Of a stretch of 64,000 bases of DNA, positions 8,448-17,635 are shown piece by piece. Each line of letters begins with the position of its first letter. The first letter of the stretch is position 1. The notes beneath the pieces were generated by a model. It saw nothing but the letters and a program-made list of their open reading frames with translations, had not been told where the DNA came from and ran no database searches. Both the position numbers and the translations under genes were made by a program. Where the stretch lies: the NCBI GenBank assembly GCA_002342065.1, contig DDPF01000004.1, positions 1 to 64,000 on the forward strand. The letters are read 5' to 3'. This DNA is from Bacteroidetes bacterium UBA2475. Its GTDB lineage: Bacteria; Bacteroidota; Bacteroidia; B-17B0; Aurantibacillaceae.

Positions 8448-10499
8448 TTACACTTTTATACTAATAAACGTTACATCATCAATCTGCTCGTTATCGCCCT
8501 TCCAGTTTAAAAAATATTTTTTTATTTCTTCTTCCTGAACGGATAATTGCAGATCAACGATTTCATTTATTTTTTGCTCTACATTTTTTACTTTCAGTTT
8601 TTTGTTTTTTGGTCCGCCAAACTGATCAGGATAACCATCAGTAAAAGTATAAATTATATCGCCTTCATTTAACTGCATATTGAAGTTAGCAAAAGGCACA
8701 TCCTGTCGCGGACCTTTACCCACGGGCATTTTATCGCTTTTATATTCAGTTAATACTTTTTCATTTTTATGCGAAATAAAAAAACGACTGTTTGCTCCTG
8801 CGTAATTTAATATTTTTGTCTTGTTATCCAATACACAAACCAAACCATCTAATCCATCCTGGCTATCGCCAATAAGTGTTTGAATTAATTTTTTCCGCAA
8901 TACATTTAAAATGCCAGCCGCATCCAATGTTTTTTCTTCGTGAATTATTTCATTTAAAAACGAAATGCAAATTAAACTCATAAATGCGCCCGGCACGCCA
9001 TGGCCTGTACAATCGGCTGTGATATAAATAAACAGGTCGCGCTTATCATCTTTAACAGTATGAGCCCAATAAAAATCACCACTTACAATATCCTTTGGGG
9101 CGAAGAAAATAAAATATTCCTTTTCGCGGCCAGCAAAAACAGCACGGGCAGGCAAAAGGGCATTCTGAATATTCTTAGCATAATTGATGCTATCATTTAT
9201 TTCGGTTTGCTTAACTTTTAATAGTGAATGTTGTTTGGTGATGATCTCGTTTTGCTTCTGTTTTTCTTTATTGCTTTTAAAGAATGTGTAAGCAAAAAAT
9301 GCAACTACTGATAAAAACAAAACCAATAGAGTAATAATAACCGTTGTGCGTTTAGAAATGGCCTCTTGCTTTTCCTGCTCATATTTTACAGCTATCTCGG
9401 CTTGTACTCTTTTTAAACTGTCCTGCTTTAATTTTTGGTCTGTTTCATAATCTAATGTAAGCGTTGCAATTTCTTCTTTCTTTTTATCGCTATACATGCT
9501 ATCGTTAACTGCGTAATAAATTTCGAGATAGGTCATTGCTTTTTTATAATCCTTCTTCTCGGTGTACACATCCTTTAATCCCATTGCTGCACGTTGTTTA
9601 AGAGAAAGATTCCTCATACTATCTGCCAATAAATAAGCTTTATCAAGATATGAGTGAGCTAAAGAAGTATTTTGAAGTTTAAAATAAGTCTTACCAATAT
9701 TTATATAAGATTCTACCACTCCGGTAAAGTTGGCTTTACCTTTAATACGCCATGCAACGCCCTGCTGATAATATTTTAAAGCCGCAGAATAATCTTTCTT
9801 ATTATAATATGCAGTGCCCAGATTGTTATATGATTGACCGATCCATTGCAAATTTTTAATTCTTTCTCGGATCTCGCGGCTTTTAGAAAAATAATAAATT
9901 GCCGAATCGGGCATATTAAGTTCAAGATAACAATTACCTGTGAGGTTGTAAATGTTTGATTCAAGTATTTTACTTGGCTGAACTGTTGCCGCACTTAACA
10001 ACCATTGCAAACTACTTTTATAAGAAGAGGTTTGATCTAAAAAAGAAAATATCAATGTGCGTTTTAAACGCAGGTTAACATAATTGGAATCAGTTTTGTG
10101 CTCGGGTAAAAATTTAAAAGCGTTATTTATGTTTTCTAAAGCGCGGGATAAATTTTCCCTAAATAAATATGTTGTTCCTAATCTACCATAGGCAACACCT
10201 TTTAGACTATCGTTATTTAATTCTTCACTAACTCTTATTGCATCATAATAAGAAGAGACTGATTCTTTAATATTATTTTCAGAATAAAACACAGCGGCTT
10301 CGGCCAATTTAAAATAATATTTATCGAGTTGAGAACTGGTTTTTACGCCAAGCTCTTCTAACTTTTTATGCTTCGTAAGCGAATCGAGTTCGCGTGCATT
10401 GAATTGAATAAATTCAGACTGTTGAACTATCGTTTGTGAGAATGAAAAAAAATAACAGCTCATTAAAGAGAAAACTACTATTTTTTTAAAGCCATTCAT
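8448..10499 (-). CDS. TPR-containing membrane SpoIIE/PP2C-type serine phosphatase
   Basis: This is a 683-residue signalling protein. It has an N-terminal signal sequence (about 1-22), TPR units from roughly 45 to 330 (periplasmic by topology), a coiled stretch, one transmembrane helix at about 386-407, a second coiled coil, and a cytoplasmic SpoIIE/PP2C phosphatase domain at about 462-683. The metal-binding aspartates are present: KDIVSGDFYW (Asp470, Asp475), TADCTGHGVPGAF (Asp496), TFTDGYPDQFGG and the final DDVTFI. This architecture is common in Bacteroidota, where such proteins are thought to read a periplasmic state and dephosphorylate anti-anti-sigma-like partners. No STAS or anti-sigma gene is next to it. 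It follows the pyrophosphatase gene but a hairpin terminator lies between them. Confidence 0.9.
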   Translation of the reverse strand: MNGFKKIVVFSLMSCYFFSFSQTIVQQSEFIQFNARELDSLTKHKKLEELGVKTSSQLDKYYFKLAEAAVFYSENNIKESVSSYYDAIRVSEELNNDSLKGVAYGRLGTTYLFRENLSRALENINNAFKFLPEHKTDSNYVNLRLKRTLIFSFLDQTSSYKSSLQWLLSAATVQPSKILESNIYNLTGNCYLELNMPDSAIYYFSKSREIRERIKNLQWIGQSYNNLGTAYYNKKDYSAALKYYQQGVAWRIKGKANFTGVVESYINIGKTYFKLQNTSLAHSYLDKAYLLADSMRNLSLKQRAAMGLKDVYTEKKDYKKAMTYLEIYYAVNDSMYSDKKKEEIATLTLDYETDQKLKQDSLKRVQAEIAVKYEQEKQEAISKRTTVIITLLVLFLSVVAFFAYTFFKSNKEKQKQNEIITKQHSLLKVKQTEINDSINYAKNIQNALLPARAVFAGREKEYFIFFAPKDIVSGDFYWAHTVKDDKRDLFIYITADCTGHGVPGAFMSLICISFLNEIIHEEKTLDAAGILNVLRKKLIQTLIGDSQDGLDGLVCVLDNKTKILNYAGANSRFFISHKNEKVLTEYKSDKMPVGKGPRQDVPFANFNMQLNEGDIIYTFTDGYPDQFGGPKNKKLKVKNVEQKINEIVDLQLSVQEEEIKKYFLNWKGDNEQIDDVTFISIKV

Positions 10500-10527
10500 T
10501 AATCTAATGTAGTAAATCTTTCCATAA

Positions 10528-10557
10528 AAAAAGCCATTCGATAATTGAATGGCTTTT
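10528..10557 (-). terminator. Terminator after the pyrophosphatase gene
   Basis: A perfect AAAGCCATTC / GAATGGCTTT stem with a 6-nt loop is followed by T residues on the minus strand, between the pyrophosphatase stop (10579) and the phosphatase start (10499). Confidence 0.8.
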
Positions 10558-10578
10558 AATAATATTATGTATTATGAA

Positions 10579-13353
10579 TTACTTTTTGTCTTGCCCTGCC
10601 TCTAATGTAATTTCAATTCTTACATCTTCGCCTAAGCCGCCGCCTTCGCCAATACCATAATCTAAACGCTTAATAATTGTTTCGCCTTCAAATCCTGCTA
10701 CATCAACTTTTTTACCTTCCCATTCTTGCGCTGAAGTACCAACATAATTAAAGCGTAATTCGCAATCTTTTGTTACGCCTTTCAACGTTAATTTACCCTT
10801 TGCAGTGTAAGCATATTTACCCGACTCGGCAGTATTTTTTTCTACACTTGTTGCTTCAAATGTTGCTTTTTTAAATTTAGCTACATCAAAAAACTCAGGC
10901 TTATCTTTTAAGTGTGAGTCACGGTAAGAATTTTGTGTACTGATACTTGCCATATCCATTTGAATGAAAATTTTTGGTCCGCTTGCATTATCAAAATTCA
11001 CATAACCGCTATCTACATTAATAGTTCCACGTGTATCAGTTACAATATGTTTAATGCTGAATGCAACAGAACTGTGTGCGCCATCTACAGCAAAATTTCC
11101 CTTTACTTCGGCAATGTCTTTTACATTAGCGGCTAAAGCGCTATCTAATTGCGCTTTTGAATTAAAGTTCATTTCAACACCATTGATGTTTAATTTATAT
11201 TGTTCTTTAATTACAGTTCCTTCATGGCCACCTTCAACACCAACAACTGCGATATACGGAGCGATAACCAAAGAAACGATACTCATTAATTTAATTAAGA
11301 TATTCATTGATGGACCAGAAGTATCTTTGAAAGGATCACCTACAGTATCGCCAGTAACTGATGCCTTATGTGGCTCAGATTTTTTGTAGAACATCTCACC
11401 ATTAATTAAAACACCTTTCTCAAAAGATTTTTTTGCATTATCCCATGCACCACCGGCGTTAGATTGGAAGATACCCATTAACACACCGCTAACCGTTACC
11501 CCTGCTAATAAACCTCCTAATACTTCTGGTCCGAATATAAAACCAACAATTACAGGCGTAATTAAAGCAATAGCACCCGGCATCATCATTTCACGAATAG
11601 ACGCTTTTGTTGAAATAGCAACACATTTTTCGTATTCAGGTTTTGCTTTATATTCCATAATACCCGGGATCTCGCGAAACTGGCGACGGACCTCTTGCAC
11701 CATATCCATTGCTGCTTTACCAACCGCCTGGATACATAATGCTGAGAAAATAAATGGGATCATACCACCCACAAATAAACCTGCTAATACAGGCGCTTTG
11801 TAAATATCAATTGCAGAAATTCCTGCAATACCTACGAAAGCTGCAAATAAAGCTAACGACGTTAAAGCTGCAGAAGCGATTGCAAATCCTTTTCCTGTTG
11901 CTGCTGTTGTGTTACCAACCGCATCTAAATTATCTGTACGCTCGCGAACTTCAGGAGGTAATTGGCTCATTTCTGCAATACCACCGGCGTTGTCAGCTAT
12001 CGGGCCAAAAGCATCAATTGCTAATTGCATAGCTGTTGTTGCCATCATACCGGCTGCGGCAATTGCCACACCATATAAACCCGCAAAATAATAAGAACCC
12101 ATAATACCGGCTGCTAAAGTTAAAATAGGAATAACTGTAGATTTCATACCTACTGATAAACCACCAATAATATTTGTAGCGTGCCCTGTAGAAGATTGTT
12201 GAATGATAGAGAGAACAGGTTTTTTACCCATTGCTGTGTAATACTCAGTAACAATGCTCATAATAGCACCTACAACAGTACCAACTAATATGGCAAGAAA
12301 AACACCCATCTTAGTAAACTTGGTATCACGTAAAAAAATGTCGCCTTCAGGTAACATCCAATCCACAATAAAATAAGAAGCAATAACAGTTAAGATCATC
12401 GAAGACCAGTTACCTAAATTCAAAGCGTTTTGTACGTTTGATTTATCATCTTTAATAGTAACAAACCATGTTCCAACAATAGAGAATAAAATACCTAAAC
12501 CACAAATTACCATTGGTAATAAGATAGGAGACATCCCGCCAAATTTATCTACAATTGTAATCTCTTGTCCAAGTACCATGGTTGCTAAAATTGTAGCAAC
12601 ATAAGAACCAAAAAGATCGGCACCCATTCCGGCAACGTCGCCTACGTTATCACCTACGTTATCGGCAATAGTAGCAGGATTACGAACATCATCTTCAGGA
12701 ATTCCTGCTTCAACTTTACCAACTAAGTCAGCACCAACGTCAGCAGCTTTTGTATAAATACCACCACCAACACGTGCAAATAAAGCAATTGATTCAGCTC
12801 CTAAAGAGAAACCTGTTAATACTTCAATTGCCGTTTTTACAGTATCAGCGCCAAGATCTGCAAATATCATTAAGAAAGCGATGAATAAACCACCTAAACC
12901 TAAAATTGCAAGACCAGCAACACCAAGTCCCATAACTGTTCCACCGGTAAAAGAAACTTTTAACGCTTGTTTTAAGCTTGTACGTGCCGCTTGTGTAGTA
13001 CGAACGTTAGCTTTAGTTGCTACTTTCATACCAATATATCCTGCAGTTGCAGAAAACACAGCACCAATAATAAATGCTATAGAAATGATCCAGCTTGAGT
13101 GAATGTGCTTACCATGTACTTCATGAATTGTACCAGAATATGCTAATAAAGCAGCTGCAAACACAACAAATATGCTTAATACCTTCCATTCTGCTTTTAA
13201 AAAGGCCATCGCGCCATCGGCTATATAACCAGCCAGTTCCTGCATATTTTTGTCGCCTGCATCCTGCTTGGATACCCAGGCCGACTTAATTGCCATTACT
13301 ATTAAACCAACAATACCTAAAACCGGTACTAAATAAATAACATATTCGTTCAT
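10579..13353 (-). CDS. hppA: K+-stimulated membrane pyrophosphatase fused to a C-terminal YceI-like domain
   Basis: Residues 1 to about 715 are a complete membrane-integral ion-pumping pyrophosphatase, which couples PPi hydrolysis to H+ or Na+ export. Signatures are GGGIYTKAADVGADLVGKVE, the catalytic DNVGDNVGDVAG (231-242), DAFGPIADNAGG, GNTTAATGKG (480-489) and TGDTVGDPFKD. Ala484 in GNTTAA is the position that is Ala in K+-dependent and Lys in K+-independent enzymes, so K+ dependence is expected; which ion is pumped cannot be read. The chain then continues through a linker (716-749) into about 175 residues matching the YceI lipocalin-like fold: NFAVDGAHSSVAFSIKH, GYVNFD, SYRDSHLKDKPEFFDVAKF and LTLKGVTKD. 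The C terminus of these pumps faces away from the cytosol, which suits a domain family that is normally periplasmic. At 924 residues it is far longer than the usual 670-770. It is monocistronic with a TATTTTTG -7 box. Confidence 0.93.
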   Translation of the reverse strand: MNEYVIYLVPVLGIVGLIVMAIKSAWVSKQDAGDKNMQELAGYIADGAMAFLKAEWKVLSIFVVFAAALLAYSGTIHEVHGKHIHSSWIISIAFIIGAVFSATAGYIGMKVATKANVRTTQAARTSLKQALKVSFTGGTVMGLGVAGLAILGLGGLFIAFLMIFADLGADTVKTAIEVLTGFSLGAESIALFARVGGGIYTKAADVGADLVGKVEAGIPEDDVRNPATIADNVGDNVGDVAGMGADLFGSYVATILATMVLGQEITIVDKFGGMSPILLPMVICGLGILFSIVGTWFVTIKDDKSNVQNALNLGNWSSMILTVIASYFIVDWMLPEGDIFLRDTKFTKMGVFLAILVGTVVGAIMSIVTEYYTAMGKKPVLSIIQQSSTGHATNIIGGLSVGMKSTVIPILTLAAGIMGSYYFAGLYGVAIAAAGMMATTAMQLAIDAFGPIADNAGGIAEMSQLPPEVRERTDNLDAVGNTTAATGKGFAIASAALTSLALFAAFVGIAGISAIDIYKAPVLAGLFVGGMIPFIFSALCIQAVGKAAMDMVQEVRRQFREIPGIMEYKAKPEYEKCVAISTKASIREMMMPGAIALITPVIVGFIFGPEVLGGLLAGVTVSGVLMGIFQSNAGGAWDNAKKSFEKGVLINGEMFYKKSEPHKASVTGDTVGDPFKDTSGPSMNILIKLMSIVSLVIAPYIAVVGVEGGHEGTVIKEQYKLNINGVEMNFNSKAQLDSALAANVKDIAEVKGNFAVDGAHSSVAFSIKHIVTDTRGTINVDSGYVNFDNASGPKIFIQMDMASISTQNSYRDSHLKDKPEFFDVAKFKKATFEATSVEKNTAESGKYAYTAKGKLTLKGVTKDCELRFNYVGTSAQEWEGKKVDVAGFEGETIIKRLDYGIGEGGGLGEDVRIEITLEAGQDKK

Positions 13354-13375
13354 AATTCTATAATTTATAGGGCTG

Positions 13376-13383
13376 CAAAAATA
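13376..13383 (-). promoter_or_regulatory. Bacteroidota -7 box (TATTTTTG) for the pyrophosphatase gene
   Basis: An exact TAnnTTTG match 22 nt upstream of the ATG at 13353. The -33 element is not obvious in the AT-rich region behind it. Confidence 0.45.
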
Positions 13384-13598
13384 GGCATTTTACCGGAAAT
13401 AAAAAATAATAAAAATTTTATAATATATTGATAATCAGTGCTCAGGCAAAAACTATAAGGAACTATTTGTTTTTAAATATTAAGATGATTTTGCTGATTT
13501 TTTTATTGAGTTACACTTTTTTTGTTGTACAAATTGCTGATTCAGATAAAAAAGTACCCTTTTAAGTACTCACAAAAATCGTATCTTCAACTTTTGTT

Positions 13599-15092
13599 AT
13601 GGAACAATACGGCATAATGGATCAATACGACCTGATCGTTATTGGAGGCGGTCCAAGCGGATATGCCGGGGCTATGCGTGCCATTGATTTTGGTAAAAAA
13701 GTTTTATTGATCGAGAAAAAACGTGTTGGCGGATCTGGTATCTATGATGGCGTATTAACCTCTAAAACCTTATGGGAACAAGCGTTAAAAGTTTCTTCCA
13801 TTAGAGAAATGATTCCCGACTACGATGTTAATTTTGAGACCATTTCTAATATTGTAAATGAAGCTGTGTTTGAGCGTAAAACTCAAATGACCGTACATTT
13901 AAAACTTCTCGAAAAATTAGAACGCCGTTTATTCTATTATGAAAAAGGTACTGCGTTTATAGAAGACAGAAACACCGTTCGCATTACAAAAGAAGATGGT
14001 ACAATAAAACATGTTACTGCAGATAATATTTTAATTGCAACAGGTAGTCGCCCAAGAGTACCGGCAAATATTACTGTTGACGAACAAATAATTGTTACCA
14101 GCGACGGCATAAAGAATTTTAAATCGTTCCCAAAAAGTATGGTTGTGCTTGGAGCCGGTGTTATTGGTTGCGAGTTTGCGACTATATTTTCATCCTTCGG
14201 AAAAACAAAAATTACTTTAATAGACAAAGCCGCGCGCATTTTACCATTCGAAGATGAAGACATTGCAAATGTTATTAAAGATAATTTAGAGGCCAATGGC
14301 GCACACGTTCACCAAGGTGCATCTCTAAAAAGAATGGAAATTAAAAATGGTAAGGTTGAATATGAATTAGAATATTATGGCGGCAGAACAGAAATTCATA
14401 ATGTAGAAAAAGCTTTAATTTCTATTGGAAGAATTCCAAATATTGAAAATATAGGATTAGAAAATGTAGGTATAAAATTAAATGAACGTGGTTGTGTTTG
14501 GGATGATGATACACAAACAAACATCAGTAATATTTATGTGGCCGGCGATGTTACTACTGAAATGGCTTTGGTAAATGTGGGCGAAAGAGAAGCGCGCCAT
14601 GCGGTTGTAAGAATGTTTGGTCCGACGGTTAAACCTTTATCGTATAAAAATATAAGTTCTATCATGTTCTTAAATCCGGAAGTAGCCGCAGTGGGTATGA
14701 ACGAACAGGAGTGCGTTGCAAAAGGCATTGCGCATAAAGTTGTAAAACTGGATTATACTACAAATGCACGCGCTATTGCCATGCGCAAAACAAAAGGTTT
14801 TTTTAAAATAATTGTAACTAACGATAACGGCATGCGCATTTTAGGTATGCGTGTTGTTGGCGAGCACGCCAGTAGCGCTATACAGGCCGTGGCGTATTTG
14901 ATACATACCAATCAGGGCATTCGTGAGCTGGCAGATATGATGCACCCGCATCCAAGTATTATTGAAGGCGTGCAGGAATGTTTACGTATGCTTTTAAATA
15001 AATCTATTTACAAACCTTATGTTTTTAAGGACCGCCTAAAATGTTACATCTGCGAAAGCGGTGTTTGTACTCCGGTTGAGAGCTTGGTTTAA
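13599..15092 (+). CDS. FAD/NAD(P)-dependent oxidoreductase of the dihydrolipoamide dehydrogenase/SthA family lacking the redox disulfide
   Basis: The 497-residue flavoprotein has the class I disulfide-reductase architecture: FAD-binding GGGPSGYAGAMRA at residues 16-28, NAD(P)-binding VVLGAGVIGCEFA, second FAD motif NIYVAGDVT, and the dimerisation domain ending in MMHPHPSIIEGV, which supplies the catalytic His/Glu of the family. Where dihydrolipoamide dehydrogenase has GGTCLNVGCIPSK, this protein reads GGSGIYDGVLTSK (44-56), so both active-site cysteines are replaced by Gly47 and Val52. A C-terminal tail carries three cysteines (482, 485, 490: CYIC then GVC), possibly a substitute thiol or metal site. 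Soluble transhydrogenase also lacks one of the pair, so hydride transfer between nicotinamides or to a quinone is plausible; the substrate is unknown. Two starts are possible, 13599 and 13617, within an 18-bp near-duplicated start region. Confidence 0.85.
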   Translation: MEQYGIMDQYDLIVIGGGPSGYAGAMRAIDFGKKVLLIEKKRVGGSGIYDGVLTSKTLWEQALKVSSIREMIPDYDVNFETISNIVNEAVFERKTQMTVHLKLLEKLERRLFYYEKGTAFIEDRNTVRITKEDGTIKHVTADNILIATGSRPRVPANITVDEQIIVTSDGIKNFKSFPKSMVVLGAGVIGCEFATIFSSFGKTKITLIDKAARILPFEDEDIANVIKDNLEANGAHVHQGASLKRMEIKNGKVEYELEYYGGRTEIHNVEKALISIGRIPNIENIGLENVGIKLNERGCVWDDDTQTNISNIYVAGDVTTEMALVNVGEREARHAVVRMFGPTVKPLSYKNISSIMFLNPEVAAVGMNEQECVAKGIAHKVVKLDYTTNARAIAMRKTKGFFKIIVTNDNGMRILGMRVVGEHASSAIQAVAYLIHTNQGIRELADMMHPHPSIIEGVQECLRMLLNKSIYKPYVFKDRLKCYICESGVCTPVESLV

Positions 15093-15093
15093 A

Positions 15094-15171
15094 TTTAACC
15101 ACATAGACACATAGATTTTTTATTACCGATGTGTTTATCTTTAGTTAAACATAGTTGAAGCTGCGCTTCAA
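15094..15171. repeat. Degenerate copy of a CCACATAGACACATAG-type intergenic element
   Basis: The left arm TTTAACCACATAGACACATA matches the ends of the intact element at 49049-49211. The middle carries a perfect 7-bp hairpin (TTGAAGC-TGC-GCTTCAA, 15155-15171). The opposite terminal arm is not recognisable, so this looks like a decayed or half element between the flavoprotein and kinase genes. Confidence 0.55.
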
Positions 15172-15224
15172 AAATTAATTACCTGATTTATCATTTTTTA
15201 AAGATTATTTTAGTATTTAAAAAG

Positions 15225-15232
15225 TATCTTTG
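15225..15232 (+). promoter_or_regulatory. Bacteroidota -7 box (TATCTTTG) for the histidine kinase; possibly leaderless
   Basis: An exact TAnnTTTG match whose last base is only 7 nt before the ATG at 15240. With the usual start site about 5 nt past the box, the transcript would have almost no leader. Confidence 0.5.
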
Positions 15233-15239
15233 CTAGGCA

Positions 15240-16781
15240 ATGAATAAACGGCTTTTATTAATTATTTCTATTTCCTTTTCGGTTGCACTTTTAATATTGA
15301 TCTTTATACAGGTGTATTGGATCAATTATGATTTTCGTGTTAAACAAGATCTTTTTGAACAACGCGTTACCGACGCCTTAAATATCACTGCTTCAAAATT
15401 AGAGAAACTAGACACCAAAGGCTCTTACAAAAAAATAAAGACCCGCACGCAAGGTATTACATTTAATGTTCCTGCAATAAACGGAAAACTCTCTGATCAA
15501 ATAAATTTTAAACTTTTTAAAGAATCAAGTGTCGATAGTAACGGTTATTCGCATAGCGAATTTGCTACAAAAGATATTGTAGCAGATTCTTTAAAATTAG
15601 ATCCTGCCGCTGCAAGTTTTTTAAAAGAGTTAAAAGAAAAATCTACCGGATTACAACAAAGTAATAACGACCTTTTTAATCCGCTTAAGGGTTATAGTTT
15701 TTTTGATGAGACATCTACCCGAAATTATTATACCGATTTCAAACAAAAAGTAGATACACTTTTACTGGATTCTATTTTAGGTTTAGAGTTAACCAAACAA
15801 AACATCAGAGCAAAATATAATTATTATTTAACGCTCTTGCATCCTGGCAGCGCACACCATGCCGATCTAGTGAACGCCGAGGCTTCTATAGATTCGCTCG
15901 GTCCGGCTTATAAAGTAAATCTTTCGCCAAGTAACCGTTTCGTTGATCCCGAATATTTAATTGTGCGTTTTCCAAATCAAAATAAAGATGTGTTCAAAGA
16001 AATGTGGCCTTTTATTATTACATCTGTTATTGTGATCGTAATTCTTATTTTTTCTTTCTATTACATTATGGCCAACAATCTTAAACAGAAAAAACTCTCT
16101 ATCATTAAAAATGATTTTATCAGTAACATGACGCATGAGTTTAAAACACCCATCAGTACTATTTCATTAGCAAGCGAAATGTTGGGTGATGGCAGCATAT
16201 CTCAAACTCCCGAAAAACAGCAGCGTTATCTTAAAATGATACGTGATGAAAATAAACGTTTAAGCGTTTTGGTAGAAAGTATTTTGCAAACCTCTATTTT
16301 AGATAAAGGCGAATTTATTCTTAAGCTCAGCGAAGTGGATGTACATGAAATAATTAATTCGGCCATCAATAACACGCAGCTTTTAATAGATCAGCGTCAG
16401 GGTTCAATTCAAACGCAATTAAGCGCTAAAAAATTTAAGCTCCAGGCAGACAGGGTGCATTTAACCAATATTATCTTTAACTTAATTGATAATGCCATAA
16501 AATATTCGAAGGGGGTTCCTGAGATCTTGATCTCTACCAACAATACAGCCGAGGGTATTATGATAAGGGTAAAAGACAATGGTTTGGGTATAAGTAAAGA
16601 GAATCAGCGCAAGATCTTCGATAAGTTCTATAGGGTGCCAACGGGTAATGTTCACAACGTAAAAGGCTTTGGCTTAGGACTTTCCTATGTTTTAGCCGTG
16701 GTTTTAAAACATAATGGCACTATTTCTGTTGATAGTGAATTAGGAAAAGGCAGCACCTTTAATGTGCATTTACCCATTTGA
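15240..16781 (+). CDS. Two-component sensor histidine kinase
   Basis: This 513-residue inner-membrane kinase has TM1 at about 5-27, a 230-residue periplasmic sensor region with no domain I recognise, TM2 at about 256-278, then the HisKA dimerisation helix with the H-box SNMTHEFKTPIS (phospho-acceptor His299), and a HATPase domain with N-box NLIDNAIKYS, G1 DNGLGIS and G2 GFGLGLSYV. The layout and the pairing with an OmpR-type regulator resemble the RprX/RprY pair of Bacteroides; that orthology is a guess. It should phosphorylate the regulator encoded 74 bp downstream. The start chosen is the only one giving a full TM1, and it lies directly behind the -7 box. Confidence 0.93.
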   Translation: MNKRLLLIISISFSVALLILIFIQVYWINYDFRVKQDLFEQRVTDALNITASKLEKLDTKGSYKKIKTRTQGITFNVPAINGKLSDQINFKLFKESSVDSNGYSHSEFATKDIVADSLKLDPAAASFLKELKEKSTGLQQSNNDLFNPLKGYSFFDETSTRNYYTDFKQKVDTLLLDSILGLELTKQNIRAKYNYYLTLLHPGSAHHADLVNAEASIDSLGPAYKVNLSPSNRFVDPEYLIVRFPNQNKDVFKEMWPFIITSVIVIVILIFSFYYIMANNLKQKKLSIIKNDFISNMTHEFKTPISTISLASEMLGDGSISQTPEKQQRYLKMIRDENKRLSVLVESILQTSILDKGEFILKLSEVDVHEIINSAINNTQLLIDQRQGSIQTQLSAKKFKLQADRVHLTNIIFNLIDNAIKYSKGVPEILISTNNTAEGIMIRVKDNGLGISKENQRKIFDKFYRVPTGNVHNVKGFGLGLSYVLAVVLKHNGTISVDSELGKGSTFNVHLPI

Positions 16782-16855
16782 TAATAAATGTTAAAATTGT
16801 TAAAATGGCACAGTAAGTGTTTACCTTTAAGTAAATAATTTAACATTTAAGAAAG

Positions 16856-17557
16856 ATGGAAACTGTTAAAACAAGAATACTTTTAGTGGAAGATGATCCA
16901 AGTTTAGGGCCTCTTTTGCAAGAATATTTAGATGCAAAGGGTTTTGAAACAAAGTTGGCTGATGATGGAAAAAAGGGTGCCGACCTATTCTTTAAAGGAT
17001 CTTTTGATCTTCTTCTTTTAGACGTAATGATGCCGGTAAAAGACGGTTTAACATTAGCAAAAGAAATTAGAGTTAGCGATAAGAACATACCAATTATATT
17101 TTTGACTGCAAAAAGCATGAAGGAAGATACGATTGAAGGTTTTAGCGCGGGCGCTGATGATTATATTACAAAACCTTTTAGTATGGAAGAATTATTGGCC
17201 CGTGTAACAGCAGTGTTAAGACGTACCAATAAAATTCGTTCATCTGAAAGCGAAGAAGTTAATTTTAAAATAGGTAAATACCAATTCAATTCTGAAAAAC
17301 AAATTTTACAGCACGATGGTATCGAACAAAAATTAACTACAAAAGAAAGTCAGCTGTTACGTTTATTATGCGTTCACCAAAACGATGTGTTGGATAGAAC
17401 CTTTGCTTTAAAATCTATCTGGCAAGACGATAATTATTTTAACGGCCGTAGTATGGATGTTTACATTGCAAAACTTCGTAAATATTTAAAAGACGATTCT
17501 AAAGTTGAGATCATTAACATTCACGGTAAAGGATTTAAACTTTTAGTTAACCAATAA
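16856..17557 (+). CDS. OmpR/PhoB-family response regulator
   Basis: The 233-residue protein has a receiver domain (acidic pair Asp13-Asp14, phospho-acceptor Asp56 in LLLLDVMMP, Thr84, Lys106 in YITKPFS) and a C-terminal winged-helix DNA-binding domain (LTTKESQLLRLL, then GRSMDVYIAKLRKYL and NIHGKGFKL). It is the cognate partner of the kinase just upstream and probably co-transcribed with it. The downstream gene is convergent and a strong bidirectional hairpin closes both. Targets are unknown; the nearby adhesin genes are candidates only by proximity. Confidence 0.94.
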   Translation: METVKTRILLVEDDPSLGPLLQEYLDAKGFETKLADDGKKGADLFFKGSFDLLLLDVMMPVKDGLTLAKEIRVSDKNIPIIFLTAKSMKEDTIEGFSAGADDYITKPFSMEELLARVTAVLRRTNKIRSSESEEVNFKIGKYQFNSEKQILQHDGIEQKLTTKESQLLRLLCVHQNDVLDRTFALKSIWQDDNYFNGRSMDVYIAKLRKYLKDDSKVEIINIHGKGFKLLVNQ

Positions 17558-17584
17558 ATTTTAGTTTAATTTAAATTCATAAAA

Positions 17585-17612
17585 AAACCCGCTTAAATAT
17601 TAAGCGGGTTTT
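17585..17612. terminator. Bidirectional terminator between the regulator and an adhesin gene
   Basis: A perfect AACCCGCTTAA / TTAAGCGGGTT stem with a 3-nt loop is flanked by A-run and T-run, placed between two convergent genes. Confidence 0.9.
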
Positions 17613-17635
17613 TTATTTATCTATTACTAAATATT

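Noticed and set aside
10933..12091. Several plus-strand ORFs opposite the pyrophosphatase gene
   Set aside because: They are shadows of strongly biased membrane-protein codons, with no independent promoter or motif.
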